Under the pieces are notes generated by a model. That model had not been told where the DNA came from, did not search any database, and was given only the letters and a program-made list of their open reading frames with translations. The translations under genes were made by a program, and so were the position numbers. 64,000 nt of DNA from Chryseobacterium populi. Its GTDB lineage: Bacteria > Bacteroidota > Bacteroidia > Flavobacteriales > Weeksellaceae. Positions 37,767 through 46,908 of this stretch are shown here, one piece after another. The stretch's first letter is position 1. Each line of letters begins with the position of its first letter. The stretch is from the NCBI RefSeq assembly GCF_000282115.1, contig NZ_AKJY01000085.1, positions 1 through 64,000 on the forward strand, given 5' to 3'.

Positions 37767-40142
37767 TTAGTTTTTGTCGGGTATTTGATTAAGCAACCGT
37801 ACCTCAATGATTTTCGGTGTAAGGTATTTTTCATCTGAATTAAATTTTACCGTAAGAATTTCCTTACGAGTTTCAGATTCAGGAATCGGGATTAATAATG
37901 ATTGTGGAGAGCTGCCTGATTTTCCATCGAAATGTTTAGAAATAACTTTTACTCCATTGATTTCCGCATTCAAAGTGCGGTTGCTATTGGCATCAAAATA
38001 AAGAAGATAAAGATATTTTGCATTGTTATTCCTGTTTCTCATCTGATAGCTGAACCAGCCTTTTGCCTCACGAAAATGGCGGTCTTCCATGTAGCCGGTA
38101 CCGGAATCTTGGCTGTCGATAAAATGATCTGATTCCGGCTGCTGCTCACCCAACCGGATGTTGTCTGCAGTAATGCTGTTCAGCTTTCTGATTTCCTCTT
38201 CTTCCCTGGCTTTCTGCTTCTGAATCATTTCAATCTTATCCTGATTCGCTTGTGGAAAATAAATGATATAACGCTCTTCCTGAATTTTATAAAACGGAAC
38301 CAATTCTAATCCATTGCTGAATTTACTTTGAGGATATAAGCCTGTCAATCTGAATGTCAAATCCTTTCCATTAATTGTTTCCAAATGGTTTAAAACTGAT
38401 GTTGGGCTTCCCAAAATTGCAGGAATTTCATTTAAAGGAATCTGAGGTCCGTGCGCAATATGCCCGCCTCTGCTGTCATCAGCAAAAAGTCCGTCCTGAT
38501 TTTCTTTTCCATATTTCGCAGCCAAAACAATCGGGCCATATTTGAATGCAAAATAATCTGAATGGTCCGGAAGCTGTTCTGCGGAAAGGTGCATTGGCAT
38601 TTTCATTTCGATAACATCACCTTTTTTCCATTTTCTTTTGACAGAAAAATAACCTTCGGCGTCAATCGGCACATTTATATTTTTATGATTCACTGAAATG
38701 GTAATCTGAGAGGCATCTGACCATTCCGGTGCCCTTAATTTCATATTTATATCTGATTTTGAAACAACATCAAAAATTAATTTTGTTGATGCCGACTCCG
38801 GAAAATTGTTTTCCTGTCTCAGAACCATTTTCTTTTCAGACCACTTTAAAATGGAAGGAATAAACAGATTCACATAAAGATCTTCATCTGAATGTGCGTA
38901 AATCATTTCGCCATATTTGGCGTGATTTTCCATCCCGGAACCTACACAGCACCAAAAGCTTGTTTCCGGTTGGGAATAAACTCTGTAATGACCGGGACGC
39001 ATCGGCGTGAAATAGACAAAACCTCCTTTTTCGGGATTTTGTGTGGAAAGTATATGATTGTATAAGGCCCTTTCGTAATAATCTATATAAGACGATTTCG
39101 GATTCGTCGCATATAATTCTTTGGAAAGCTTCAACATATTGTAGGTATTGCAGGTTTCCGGGCCTTCGATACTTTTAATCATTCCGCTGAAATCATTGAT
39201 AGGATTGAAATGTTCGCTCACACTGTTTCCCCCTATAACCGCTGATCTTTTTTGCGTGACATTAATCCAGAAAAAATCTGCCGCATTGCTCCATTCTTTA
39301 TTGTTTTCCAAATCTGCAATTCTCTTAAAACCGATTACTTTCGGAATCTGCGTGTTGGCGTGGATTCCTGTAAATTTATCTTCACCATTCAACAACGGGT
39401 TTAAAATGGCAAGATGAGAAAAACGGTGAGCCAGCCTGAGATATTTCGGATTTTTTGTAATGTCGTAAACGTCTGCAAAAACTTCGTTCAGTCCGCCGTG
39501 TTCACTTCGAAGCATATTCTGAATCTGTGCATCGGAAAGCACGGAAACTTCGCCAACCATCCAATCTGTGAGCCTGATAAGCATTTTTTTCGCTTTCCCA
39601 CTATCTGCATACCAATAGGCATCGCGCAAACCTGAATATATTTTGTGAATATTATATAAAGGAACCCAACGGTCATTCAAGCCGAAAGTCGCGGCACGGA
39701 TGTTTCCACCGGCAATTTCCTTCCAAATTTTCTTCCCATTCGGAACACCTGAAAGATAACCGTTTTCTGAAAGGTTCTGGCAACGCTCCAACTCATCAAT
39801 CATATAATCCAGACGCTGCTTAACTTTGGCATCGCCTGTGGAAGCATACATCAGCGCCAAAGCGGAAATATAATGCCCCCCGATATGGCCATCCAGTCCT
39901 GTATTTTCCCAATTGGGATAGTTTGCTTTTTTAGGTTTCAACCCTGCTTCTTTCAAATAGGGTGCAAGAAGCCGGTCAGCATCCATCGACAGAATATATT
40001 TCTCATCTGTCTGCATCGCTTTACTGAAGACACTTTCGGACAAATGAACCTTGTTGAGCGGAAAGTAATTAACATTTTTCTTCATCTGTCCGAAAGTCAG
40101 AGAAGTAAAGCCTAAAAGCCATATCAACGATTTTTTATTCAT
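37767..40142 (-). CDS. GH127 beta-L-arabinofuranosidase
   Basis: 791 residues, signal peptide at the N-terminus (LLGFTSLTFG). DUF1680-type (alpha/alpha)6 barrel. The zinc/nucleophile set is intact: Glu329 and Cys331 in GPETCNTYN and Cys398-Cys399 in SFWCCVGSG, where the first of the pair is the nucleophile in HypBA1. Releases L-arabinose from beta-linked arabinofuranosides. A C-terminal domain with coiled-coil-like residues (IEMIQKQKAREEEEIRKL) precedes a final beta-sandwich. First gene of a six-gene operon; AraR-like operators lie just upstream. Confidence 0.9.
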   Translation of the reverse strand: MNKKSLIWLLGFTSLTFGQMKKNVNYFPLNKVHLSESVFSKAMQTDEKYILSMDADRLLAPYLKEAGLKPKKANYPNWENTGLDGHIGGHYISALALMYASTGDAKVKQRLDYMIDELERCQNLSENGYLSGVPNGKKIWKEIAGGNIRAATFGLNDRWVPLYNIHKIYSGLRDAYWYADSGKAKKMLIRLTDWMVGEVSVLSDAQIQNMLRSEHGGLNEVFADVYDITKNPKYLRLAHRFSHLAILNPLLNGEDKFTGIHANTQIPKVIGFKRIADLENNKEWSNAADFFWINVTQKRSAVIGGNSVSEHFNPINDFSGMIKSIEGPETCNTYNMLKLSKELYATNPKSSYIDYYERALYNHILSTQNPEKGGFVYFTPMRPGHYRVYSQPETSFWCCVGSGMENHAKYGEMIYAHSDEDLYVNLFIPSILKWSEKKMVLRQENNFPESASTKLIFDVVSKSDINMKLRAPEWSDASQITISVNHKNINVPIDAEGYFSVKRKWKKGDVIEMKMPMHLSAEQLPDHSDYFAFKYGPIVLAAKYGKENQDGLFADDSRGGHIAHGPQIPLNEIPAILGSPTSVLNHLETINGKDLTFRLTGLYPQSKFSNGLELVPFYKIQEERYIIYFPQANQDKIEMIQKQKAREEEEIRKLNSITADNIRLGEQQPESDHFIDSQDSGTGYMEDRHFREAKGWFSYQMRNRNNNAKYLYLLYFDANSNRTLNAEINGVKVISKHFDGKSGSSPQSLLIPIPESETRKEILTVKFNSDEKYLTPKIIEVRLLNQIPDKN

Positions 40143-40144
40143 TA

Positions 40145-40167
40145 ATAAATGTTATTTCTACATTTCT
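40145..40167 (-). promoter_or_regulatory. AraR operator-like site in front of GH127
   Basis: ATAAATGT-N7-ACATTTCT, with perfect AATGT/ACATT half-sites. It ends 3 bp before the GH127 start codon, so it would lie in the leader or transcription start area and block initiation or elongation. Confidence 0.65.
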
Positions 40168-40319
40168 AAAATAAAAGAAAGTATCCAAATGGCAAACAAT
40201 TTTCAGAATTCAGCAACAGGCTCTGTTAAGAAAGTATTTTCAGACAATGAAAAATGCCTTTGAAAATCTTTAGCTTATCATAAAAAACAAGAATAGACAA
40301 ACAATAGAATATCAATTCA

Positions 40320-40342
40320 ATAAATGTAATTTAGTCATTATC
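40320..40342. promoter_or_regulatory. Weak AraR operator-like site
   Basis: First half-site ATAAATGT is perfect; the second (TCATTATC) matches only partly. It could be an auxiliary site for the GH127/araR region. Confidence 0.35.
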
Positions 40343-40587
40343 AAAATAGATATCGTATGTTTAGATGAGCCAATAAAAATTGATACCCGGACTTATCGTA
40401 TTTTAAAGAATATGCCCCGTATAAATACTTACTGAAGCTCCGAATAAAATTTTAACATAATTTTAACGTTACATTCATATTGGATTCATGTAATTTAGAC
40501 AAAAAATTCTCTGAAATGATGAAAAAAAATCCCCAAAATCCTGCCTGAAACCAGCAAATCCTCAAAAAAGGGAGTATGAAGAAAAAA

Positions 40588-40610
40588 TAAAGTGTTCAAT
40601 ATACATTTAT
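40588..40610 (+). promoter_or_regulatory. AraR operator-like site in front of araR
   Basis: AAAGTGT-N7-ACATTTAT, with AGTGT/ACATT half-sites at the same 7-bp spacing as the other copies. It lies 36 bp upstream of the araR -7 box and suggests autoregulation. Confidence 0.65.
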
Positions 40611-40645
40611 TCATTTTTTCCTGTTATAATCTGCTCTAAAACATT

Positions 40646-40653
40646 TAACTTTG
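40646..40653 (+). promoter_or_regulatory. -7 box of araR
   Basis: TAACTTTG, a perfect TAnnTTTG match, ending 16 bp before the ATG, so the leader would be only about ten bases. Confidence 0.55.
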
Positions 40654-40669
40654 TATAAAATCATTTTTG

Positions 40670-41356
40670 ATGGAAGAAAATTATCTTAATTATCCTAAAC
40701 ATCTTGTCGCAGTAGACTGTATCATTTTCGGTTTTGACGGTGAAAATCTGAAAATTCTTCTGGTACAAAGAAATTTCGAGCCAAAAAAAGGAGAATGGTC
40801 GCTGATGGGTGGATTTATTGATGATAAGGAAAATTCTGACCAAGCTGCTAACCGCGTACTGAATTCGTTAACTGGATTGGAAAATATCTACCTGGAACAA
40901 CTGAATGCCTATACTGAAATTGATCGCGAACCTACAGCCAGAATTATGTCAATCTCTTACTACGCTTTAATCAATATTCAGGATAATATTCAAATCAATG
41001 AAAAATACAGTGCAAAATGGTTTGACCTGAAAGACTGTCCTGATCTGATTTTTGATCACAACGCAATGGTAAAAGATGCCGTTCTGAGACTGAGAAGAAG
41101 AGCAACCACAAGACCGATTGGCTTTGAGCTTTTGCCTGAAAAGTTTACAATGAAAGACCTTCAGAATCTTTATGAAGCTATTTTTGATGAAAAATATGAC
41201 AAGCGTAATTTCACCAGCAAAATCAATGCACTGGATGTCCTGGTAAAAACGAATGAAAAAGATATGAGCTCTTCTAAAAAAGGGTCTTTTCTCTACACTT
41301 TTGACGAAGAAAAATACAATAAGAAAATTTCGGAAGGCTTTATGTTTAAAATTTAA
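40670..41356 (+). CDS. araR: AraR, Nudix-type arabinose repressor
   Basis: 228 residues from the ATG (a TTG lies one codon earlier). An N-terminal Nudix domain (about 1-140) begins YPKHLVAVDCIIFGF and contains the Nudix-box region near GGFIDDKENSDQAANRVL, where the catalytic REVEE core is lost, so it is likely non-hydrolysing and ligand-binding. A C-terminal winged helix (about 150-220) has FTMKDLQNLYEAIF. This architecture and setting match AraR of Bacteroides, the L-arabinose-responsive repressor of the NrtR family. It is divergent from GH127 and central to an arabinose/xylan locus carrying repeated palindromes. It converges with the DUF294 gene, one base apart. Confidence 0.85.
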   Translation: MEENYLNYPKHLVAVDCIIFGFDGENLKILLVQRNFEPKKGEWSLMGGFIDDKENSDQAANRVLNSLTGLENIYLEQLNAYTEIDREPTARIMSISYYALINIQDNIQINEKYSAKWFDLKDCPDLIFDHNAMVKDAVLRLRRRATTRPIGFELLPEKFTMKDLQNLYEAIFDEKYDKRNFTSKINALDVLVKTNEKDMSSSKKGSFLYTFDEEKYNKKISEGFMFKI

Positions 41357-41357
41357 C

Positions 41358-43265
41358 CTAGAAACTTCCGGTAAATTTCACTTTGATTCCCAGCTGAAAA
41401 TTGGCGATAGTCTTGAAAATTTCGATTAAGGTCACACGTTCTATTTTAGTCAGTTTACTAATTTCGATATAATTATCAGGATTTTTTTTATCCATATTAA
41501 TTTGATTCGCCTGATTTTTGAGTCTGAGCGCCATGAGATAATAGTAAGAATGGTGCATTTCGTTATACTGCTGTTTTGTGAAAACTCCGATGTCAGTCAG
41601 CTTTTTCATTCGTTCACCTGTATTTTCTATTTCCAGATGATTTTTCAGTGCGTATACACGAACCAGGTCTACAATTGGAGACATCGCTGTTTTAATATCG
41701 AAAACTTCTGATTTCCCGACAGTCTGCGTTTTTATCCTTTTAAAAAAGGTCAGAGGAGGTTCGTACTGCAATGCATTTTTTGCAATGTGCGCAAAGAAAA
41801 TCTGATTGGGCGAAACCAGTTTTTCCTTGATAAAAACTTTCAGTTCACGTACAATATTTTCATCACCATAAATAAAACGGAAATCAAAAAAAGTTGAAAA
41901 TTTCATTGCATTTTCGGGTACTGATTCTTCAATCCATTGGGTATAATTTCTTTTCCAGTGAGAAAGAGAATGGGTCCATTTCGGATTGCTTGCCATAAAA
42001 CCACCTTTGCAGTACTCAAAACCAATTTTGTTAAGGTCTTCTGAAACTTTTCCGGCAAAATCCAGAAAATACGCCCTTACCATTTCCCGATGTTCGTTGG
42101 CCTTGTCTTCGTAAATAATCCCGTTATCCTGGTCGGTACTCAGCGTCTGTTCTTTTCGTCCTTCACTTCCGGTGACAATGAAAGCAAATTTTGCAGGTGG
42201 TTTTCCTATTTCCTTTATAACTTTCTCAATTACTTTTCCGGTAATGGTATCGGCAATCGTGGTAATGATCTGACTGGCAATTTCGCCATGCACTCCTCTT
42301 CCCAAAAGCTGATTGATAATATCCGGAACCTTTTTCCATTTTTTGCGAAGCTCTTCGGTATTTTCTGCCTGCTTCACTGATTGGATAAAAACCAGCGGAC
42401 TTTGCGCCTGCTCGCTCAGCAAACGGTTTCTGCTCAGGAATCCTATATATTCTTCTTTATTTTTCACCAGAAGATACCTCGATTTGGTTTTAAACATCAT
42501 CAGAACTGCTTCATACAAATAAGCATCGCTTGAAATGCTTACAATCGGATTATCCATTACCTCTGAAATGGCTATCCCTGAATCCAGACTGCGGGCAATG
42601 ACGTTATCCCGCAAGGTAATATCTGTCACATAACCAATAATTTCATCACTCCCCGACTTTTTGATGAAAATACAACTTACCTTATAGGCTGCCATCATTT
42701 TAGCCGCTTCAAAAACGGGTGTCCTTTCTTCGCACGAAATTATACTTTTGTAAGCAATCCCTTCAATTTTCCTGGAATATAGCTGGTCGGCTGCGAAATA
42801 ACTCTCCTCAAAAGTAGCAGGTGTTTTTATAAAGTGGGAAAACTCCTCATCCAGCATTTTCTTTCCAAAATCTGAAGTGAAATAATGAAAAAAATCTTCG
42901 TAGGCATTACACAATTCGTAAAATTCCTTTTTAGGTAAGGTATAAACCACAGTTCCTTTTTTTGCTATCGCAGATTTCAGCGCACGAACTCTGTTCAGAA
43001 CCACTGAAATTCCTCCAAAACAATAAGGCGAATGGTGTCTGGTCACACATCTTTTATTTTCTGCCGCATCGAAAAAGAAAGTTTCATATTCCCCCGACGA
43101 TATAATATCTACACCTGTCAGCTCAGTAACTTCCTGGCGATAAACCAGCGTGTCTCTGGAAAACCCGGTTTTTGTAAGGGTTTCAGAAATTTCAGCAAGA
43201 ACCGTTTCGGGCAAAAGATGAAATGGCTCTGTAATTTTAAGTAATGAAATAACTTTTTCTTCCAT
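41358..43265 (-). CDS. cNMP-binding/CBS/DUF294 nucleotidyltransferase
   Basis: 635 residues in four parts: a cyclic-nucleotide-binding-like domain (about 1-140, PETVLAEISETLTKTGF), a CBS pair (about 165-300, with VMDNPIVSISSDAYLYEA), a nucleotidyltransferase core (about 330-430, GSEGRKEQTLSTDQDNGII with catalytic acidic pair) and the helical DUF294 C-terminal domain. Related to GlnD-like regulators that modify proteins or sense nucleotides. It lies 4 bp before the exonuclease gene. Such pairs near sodium:solute symporters recur in other bacteria, from memory, which suggests a link to symporter or carbon control; substrate unknown. Confidence 0.85.
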   Translation of the reverse strand: MEEKVISLLKITEPFHLLPETVLAEISETLTKTGFSRDTLVYRQEVTELTGVDIISSGEYETFFFDAAENKRCVTRHHSPYCFGGISVVLNRVRALKSAIAKKGTVVYTLPKKEFYELCNAYEDFFHYFTSDFGKKMLDEEFSHFIKTPATFEESYFAADQLYSRKIEGIAYKSIISCEERTPVFEAAKMMAAYKVSCIFIKKSGSDEIIGYVTDITLRDNVIARSLDSGIAISEVMDNPIVSISSDAYLYEAVLMMFKTKSRYLLVKNKEEYIGFLSRNRLLSEQAQSPLVFIQSVKQAENTEELRKKWKKVPDIINQLLGRGVHGEIASQIITTIADTITGKVIEKVIKEIGKPPAKFAFIVTGSEGRKEQTLSTDQDNGIIYEDKANEHREMVRAYFLDFAGKVSEDLNKIGFEYCKGGFMASNPKWTHSLSHWKRNYTQWIEESVPENAMKFSTFFDFRFIYGDENIVRELKVFIKEKLVSPNQIFFAHIAKNALQYEPPLTFFKRIKTQTVGKSEVFDIKTAMSPIVDLVRVYALKNHLEIENTGERMKKLTDIGVFTKQQYNEMHHSYYYLMALRLKNQANQINMDKKNPDNYIEISKLTKIERVTLIEIFKTIANFQLGIKVKFTGSF

Positions 43266-43269
43266 ACTA

Positions 43270-43914
43270 CTATTTCATTTTACCTGTTAAAAATTTCAAT
43301 TTACATTCTATTTCGTCATGGATATTTTGAAGTTCATTGTCAGAAATTTCTCCTCGTGAACGAATTTCAAAAAAACATTTTGCTGTCATTTCCACATCAA
43401 TCATTGCATCGTGAGCAGGTTGCATCTTTTCATTAAAAAGGAAATCGTAAAGCTGCGGCAAGCGAAAGTAATCTGCTTCGGCATTCAAAACATAGTCTTT
43501 ACTTTTGAGCATCGTGCAGTAAAAATGACTTTGCTGAAATGGGTTTTCCAGATCTGCCCTGTAATAATCACAACTGAGCGTATGAATATCAAATTCTGTG
43601 AAATGCCCAGTAATCAAAGGATGATATTGCTGGATATCTTCTGAAAGTTTTTCTAAAACAACCCTTCGGTTTTCTCCGTTTCTGCTTAAAAATTCTTTGC
43701 TAATTCCGTGAACTCTGAACGACTTTGCACTGATTTTCAAATCCTCTGCATTAATATAAAAATTTTCCCTTTTAATCTCGCTACCGGTTTCGTCATACAA
43801 AATCCACGACAGCTGAACTGCTGAAGGCCAGTTATCTGTTTCAGAATATGGAACGTTCCAGCGCTTCGGAATTGCTGTTGTCTCTGTGTCGATGAAAAGG
43901 AGATATTTTTTCAA
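43270..43914 (-). CDS. DnaQ-family 3'-5' exonuclease
   Basis: 214 residues with the three DEDD motifs: FIDTETTAIP near residue 7 (Exo I, Asp and Glu), ITGHFTEFDIHTL near 98 (Exo II), and PAHDAMIDVEMTAKCFF near 163 (Exo III with His and Asp). Predicted to degrade single-stranded DNA or RNA from the 3' end. Not a polymerase subunit by context: it lies 4 bp upstream of the DUF294 gene and after a symporter terminator, so it forms a two-gene unit with DUF294. Confidence 0.85.
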   Translation of the reverse strand: MKKYLLFIDTETTAIPKRWNVPYSETDNWPSAVQLSWILYDETGSEIKRENFYINAEDLKISAKSFRVHGISKEFLSRNGENRRVVLEKLSEDIQQYHPLITGHFTEFDIHTLSCDYYRADLENPFQQSHFYCTMLKSKDYVLNAEADYFRLPQLYDFLFNEKMQPAHDAMIDVEMTAKCFFEIRSRGEISDNELQNIHDEIECKLKFLTGKMK

Positions 43915-43951
43915 AACTTTTTTAAAATTACAAAATCATCAGTATTTTAAC

Positions 43952-43979
43952 AAAAATAGGATGCCATAACGACATCCTA
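43952..43979 (-). terminator. Intrinsic terminator of the araBDA-symporter operon
   Basis: 7-bp stem TAGGATG (43957-43963) and CATCCTA (43973-43979), loop of nine, and a run of five T on the minus strand. It lies 20 bp after the symporter stop, so the exonuclease and DUF294 genes are a separate unit. Confidence 0.75.
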
Positions 43980-43998
43980 CTTTTAATTATTTCTGAAA

Positions 43999-45726
43999 TT
44001 ACCAGAATCTCACATAAAGTGCAGTCAATAAAAGAACTGTAACTACAATCATTATTAAAGTTCTGGAATCTACTTTGAACATAGTTGCATCGATGGCGAA
44101 GGCTTTCGGATTCACTTTCGGGCCAGCCAAACTTATCAGGACCATAACAATAACAGTAATGAAGAATGACCATCCCATATTAATTAAAAATGGAATTTCC
44201 GTAATGGTATGAACCACACCATTTTCTAATTTTTCATAAGTGAAAGCTGTATACAGCCAGGTTTCTTTTCCGAAAATACCGACAGCAAAACTGTTGAAGA
44301 AAATAGCCAGTAAGAAACCGAGAAGAACGCCTACCAAAGCTGCCGTTCCTGTGGTCCTTTTCCAGAACATTCCCAAAAGGAACATCGCAAAAACACCCGG
44401 ACTGATAAATCCGGTATATTTCTGAATAAACGTGAAGCCACCTTCTCCGCCGATCCCCAAAACATCAGTCCACGTAAATGCCAAAGCCACGAACATTGCA
44501 ATAATAATTGCCCAACGTCCTGTTCTAACCATCTGAATTTCGGTGGCATCTGCTTTCAGGTATTTTTTATAGATATCCAAAGTAAAAATCGTGGAAATAC
44601 TGTTTACTTTACCCGCCAAAGAAGCAACGATCGCTGCGGTAAGCGCTGCGATTGCAAGTCCTTTAAGACCGGTAGGTAAAAAGCTTAAAATGGCTGAGTA
44701 AGCTCCGTCTTTTACTCCGTTGAAACCAGGTAAATGTCCTTTTGTGTATAAAACATATGCTGCAATTCCCGGAAGCATTACGATAATCGGCATAAATAAT
44801 TTCAGAAACCCTGCGAATAAAATTCCGGTTCTTGCAGTTTTCAAATCAGCACCCAAAGCACGTTGCGTGATATACTGGTTACATCCCCAATAATTCAGAT
44901 TTACAATCCACTGTCCCGCAAAATACATCGCCAGACCCGGTAAAACAACATATTTCTGAACATTCAGGTTTTCCGGCATTGCCAGTGTTGTGGTAGTTGT
45001 AGCTGGTTTATCAAGAATTAATTTAAAATGCTGCGGTGCTTCGTTTATTAATGTCTGGAAACCTGCTAAAGCATTTCCTACAGCCACTCCGTTTATTCTC
45101 TGGTCGACAATCTGGAGGGCCATATAAACGGTCGCAAAACCTCCGATAATCAAAACCGCTACCTGGATCACATCGGTGTATCCGATAACTTTCATTCCAC
45201 CTAAGCCGATCAGCAAAGCCATCAGAAGCAATCCAATCATAATGGTGTGCAGATTATCTCCACCCAACAAAGTATTAATAGCCAAAGCACCCAGATAAAG
45301 AATTGAGGTTAAATTTACAATCACATACAGAAACAGCCAAAAGACCGCCATAATCAGTGAAACTGATTTGTTGTAACGGGTTTCCAGAAACTGGGGCATT
45401 GTATAAATTTTATTCTTTAAATAAATCGGTATAAACCATACGGCGATGATAATCAGTGCAATTGCTGCAATCCATTCGTAAGCCGCAACAGCGATTCCTA
45501 CAAAAAATCCTTCACCGCTCATCCCGATAAACTGTTCCGCCGAAATGTTGGATGCAATCAAACTGGCACCGATTGCCCACCAGGTGAGTGAACCTTCTGC
45601 CAGAAAATAATCTTTACTGCCTGTAGCCGCGGATTTTTTCCTGTTGTAAATCCAAATTCCGTATCCCGCTACCACCACAAAATAAATAAGAAATATGATG
45701 ATATCAATAGTCGCTAAGTTTCCCAT
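43999..45726 (-). CDS. Sodium:solute symporter, sugar type
   Basis: 575 residues, about fourteen membrane segments, SSS family (LeuT fold), Na+-coupled sugar uptake across the inner membrane. Landmarks: FLAEGSLTWWAIGASLIASN in the first membrane helices (Na+ site), and NYWGCNQYITQRALGA, typical of SGLT-like sugar symporters. Substrate probably L-arabinose or galactose, as judged from araB, araD, araA and galM just upstream; xylose is possible. It lies 3 bp after galM and ends the ara operon at a clear terminator. Confidence 0.92.
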   Translation of the reverse strand: MGNLATIDIIIFLIYFVVVAGYGIWIYNRKKSAATGSKDYFLAEGSLTWWAIGASLIASNISAEQFIGMSGEGFFVGIAVAAYEWIAAIALIIIAVWFIPIYLKNKIYTMPQFLETRYNKSVSLIMAVFWLFLYVIVNLTSILYLGALAINTLLGGDNLHTIMIGLLLMALLIGLGGMKVIGYTDVIQVAVLIIGGFATVYMALQIVDQRINGVAVGNALAGFQTLINEAPQHFKLILDKPATTTTTLAMPENLNVQKYVVLPGLAMYFAGQWIVNLNYWGCNQYITQRALGADLKTARTGILFAGFLKLFMPIIVMLPGIAAYVLYTKGHLPGFNGVKDGAYSAILSFLPTGLKGLAIAALTAAIVASLAGKVNSISTIFTLDIYKKYLKADATEIQMVRTGRWAIIIAMFVALAFTWTDVLGIGGEGGFTFIQKYTGFISPGVFAMFLLGMFWKRTTGTAALVGVLLGFLLAIFFNSFAVGIFGKETWLYTAFTYEKLENGVVHTITEIPFLINMGWSFFITVIVMVLISLAGPKVNPKAFAIDATMFKVDSRTLIMIVVTVLLLTALYVRFW

Positions 45727-45729
45727 AAT

Positions 45730-46887
45730 TTATTTTTTAACTGAGAATTTATAAATCGTTTTAGTCTGATATTTTTGTCCCGGCTTCAGCTCTGTTGAAG
45801 GGAAAGAAGCCTGATTCGGAGAATCCGGAAAATGCTGGGTTTCCAGACAAAACCCTGTTCGGAATTCATTTTTCCCACCGGTTTTAGTCTCAAATTTCCC
45901 ATCCAGAAAATTTCCGGAATAGAACTGAACGCCCGGCTCATCTGTAAAAACCTCCATCACTCTTCCTGATTCCGGATGATAGACCTTTGCAATGCTTCTC
46001 AATCCAGTTCCGTTCAGAATCCAGTTATGATCATAGCCTTTTCCTTTTTTCAACTGGTCATCGGCAGCATTAATATCTTTTCCGATAGGTTTAGAAACTG
46101 TGAAATCAAACGGGCTTCCTTTTACTGCCTTCTGTTCGCCAGTCGGAATTAATGTTTCATTGACAGGTAAAAATTGATCTGCGTTGATTTGCAGTTCGTG
46201 GTCGGTAATGGTTTTTGTGAAATTTCCTGAAAGATTAAAATAAGAATGCTGGGTAAGATTCACAACCGTTGCTTTATCTGTAGTTGCTTCATAAGAAATC
46301 TCCAAGGCATTGTCGTCTGTCAAAGTATATAAAACAGTTGTAGTTAATTTTCCCGGATAGCCTTCTTCGCCGTCTTCACTTGTGTAAGTAAGTTTCAATG
46401 TTGGAAACTCAGCATCTTTCACAGATTCAATATGCCAGAATTTGGTATGGAAACCATCTTTTCCCCCATGAAGGCTGTTTGGTCCGTCATTCTTGTCGAT
46501 GTCATAAGTTTTGCCCTCTAAAGTAAATTTTGCGTTGGCAATCCTGTTTCCATAACGGCCGATCAAAGCCCCAAAATAATACGGGTTTCCGTTGAAATAA
46601 TCTTCAGGTTTCGTAAAACCTAAAACAACGTCTTCATATTTTCCGTTTTTATCAGGGGCAGTCAGTGAAGTGATAATTCCACCGAAATTGATAACTTCTA
46701 CCTTCATCCCGTTTTTGTTGATCAGAGTATATTTTTTAACAGTATCGCCTTTTGCCGTCACTCCGTAGCCTGAAACCTGTATGTTTTCCATATTTCCTTT
46801 TTGGGTCTGATTGTTGTTTTCTTTTTTGCAGCATCCGAAAATACATAAAAACGCAATGATAATCAGATTATAGCTTATTTTTTTCAT
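45730..46887 (-). CDS. Aldose 1-epimerase (mutarotase) lipoprotein
   Basis: 385 residues. Interconverts alpha and beta anomers of aldoses. Active-site landmarks: NSLHGGKDGFHTKFW (His), NLTQHSYFNLSG (His) and FCLETQHFPDSPNQ (Glu base). The N-terminus is a lipoprotein signal with a Cys pair (CIFGCCKKE), so the enzyme is probably exported and periplasmic-side, ahead of sugar import. It sits between araA (21 bp) and the symporter (3 bp), so it may supply the anomer the symporter prefers. Confidence 0.9.
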   Translation of the reverse strand: MKKISYNLIIIAFLCIFGCCKKENNNQTQKGNMENIQVSGYGVTAKGDTVKKYTLINKNGMKVEVINFGGIITSLTAPDKNGKYEDVVLGFTKPEDYFNGNPYYFGALIGRYGNRIANAKFTLEGKTYDIDKNDGPNSLHGGKDGFHTKFWHIESVKDAEFPTLKLTYTSEDGEEGYPGKLTTTVLYTLTDDNALEISYEATTDKATVVNLTQHSYFNLSGNFTKTITDHELQINADQFLPVNETLIPTGEQKAVKGSPFDFTVSKPIGKDINAADDQLKKGKGYDHNWILNGTGLRSIAKVYHPESGRVMEVFTDEPGVQFYSGNFLDGKFETKTGGKNEFRTGFCLETQHFPDSPNQASFPSTELKPGQKYQTKTIYKFSVKK

Positions 46888-46908
46888 AGTCTAAATGATT
46901 TTGCAAGT

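Larger units (their letters stand above)
40143..40666. other. Divergent control region GH127/araR, 524 bp
   Basis: Regulatory hub between two divergent genes. It holds three AraR-like operators (40145, 40320 weaker, 40588) and the araR -7 box at 40646. The remaining bases are very AT-rich; no gene was found. Confidence 0.6.

Noticed and set aside
43270-43914. DNA polymerase III epsilon subunit
   Set aside because: DEDD motifs match, but the context (paired with DUF294) and the lack of polymerase-binding features speak against a replisome role.
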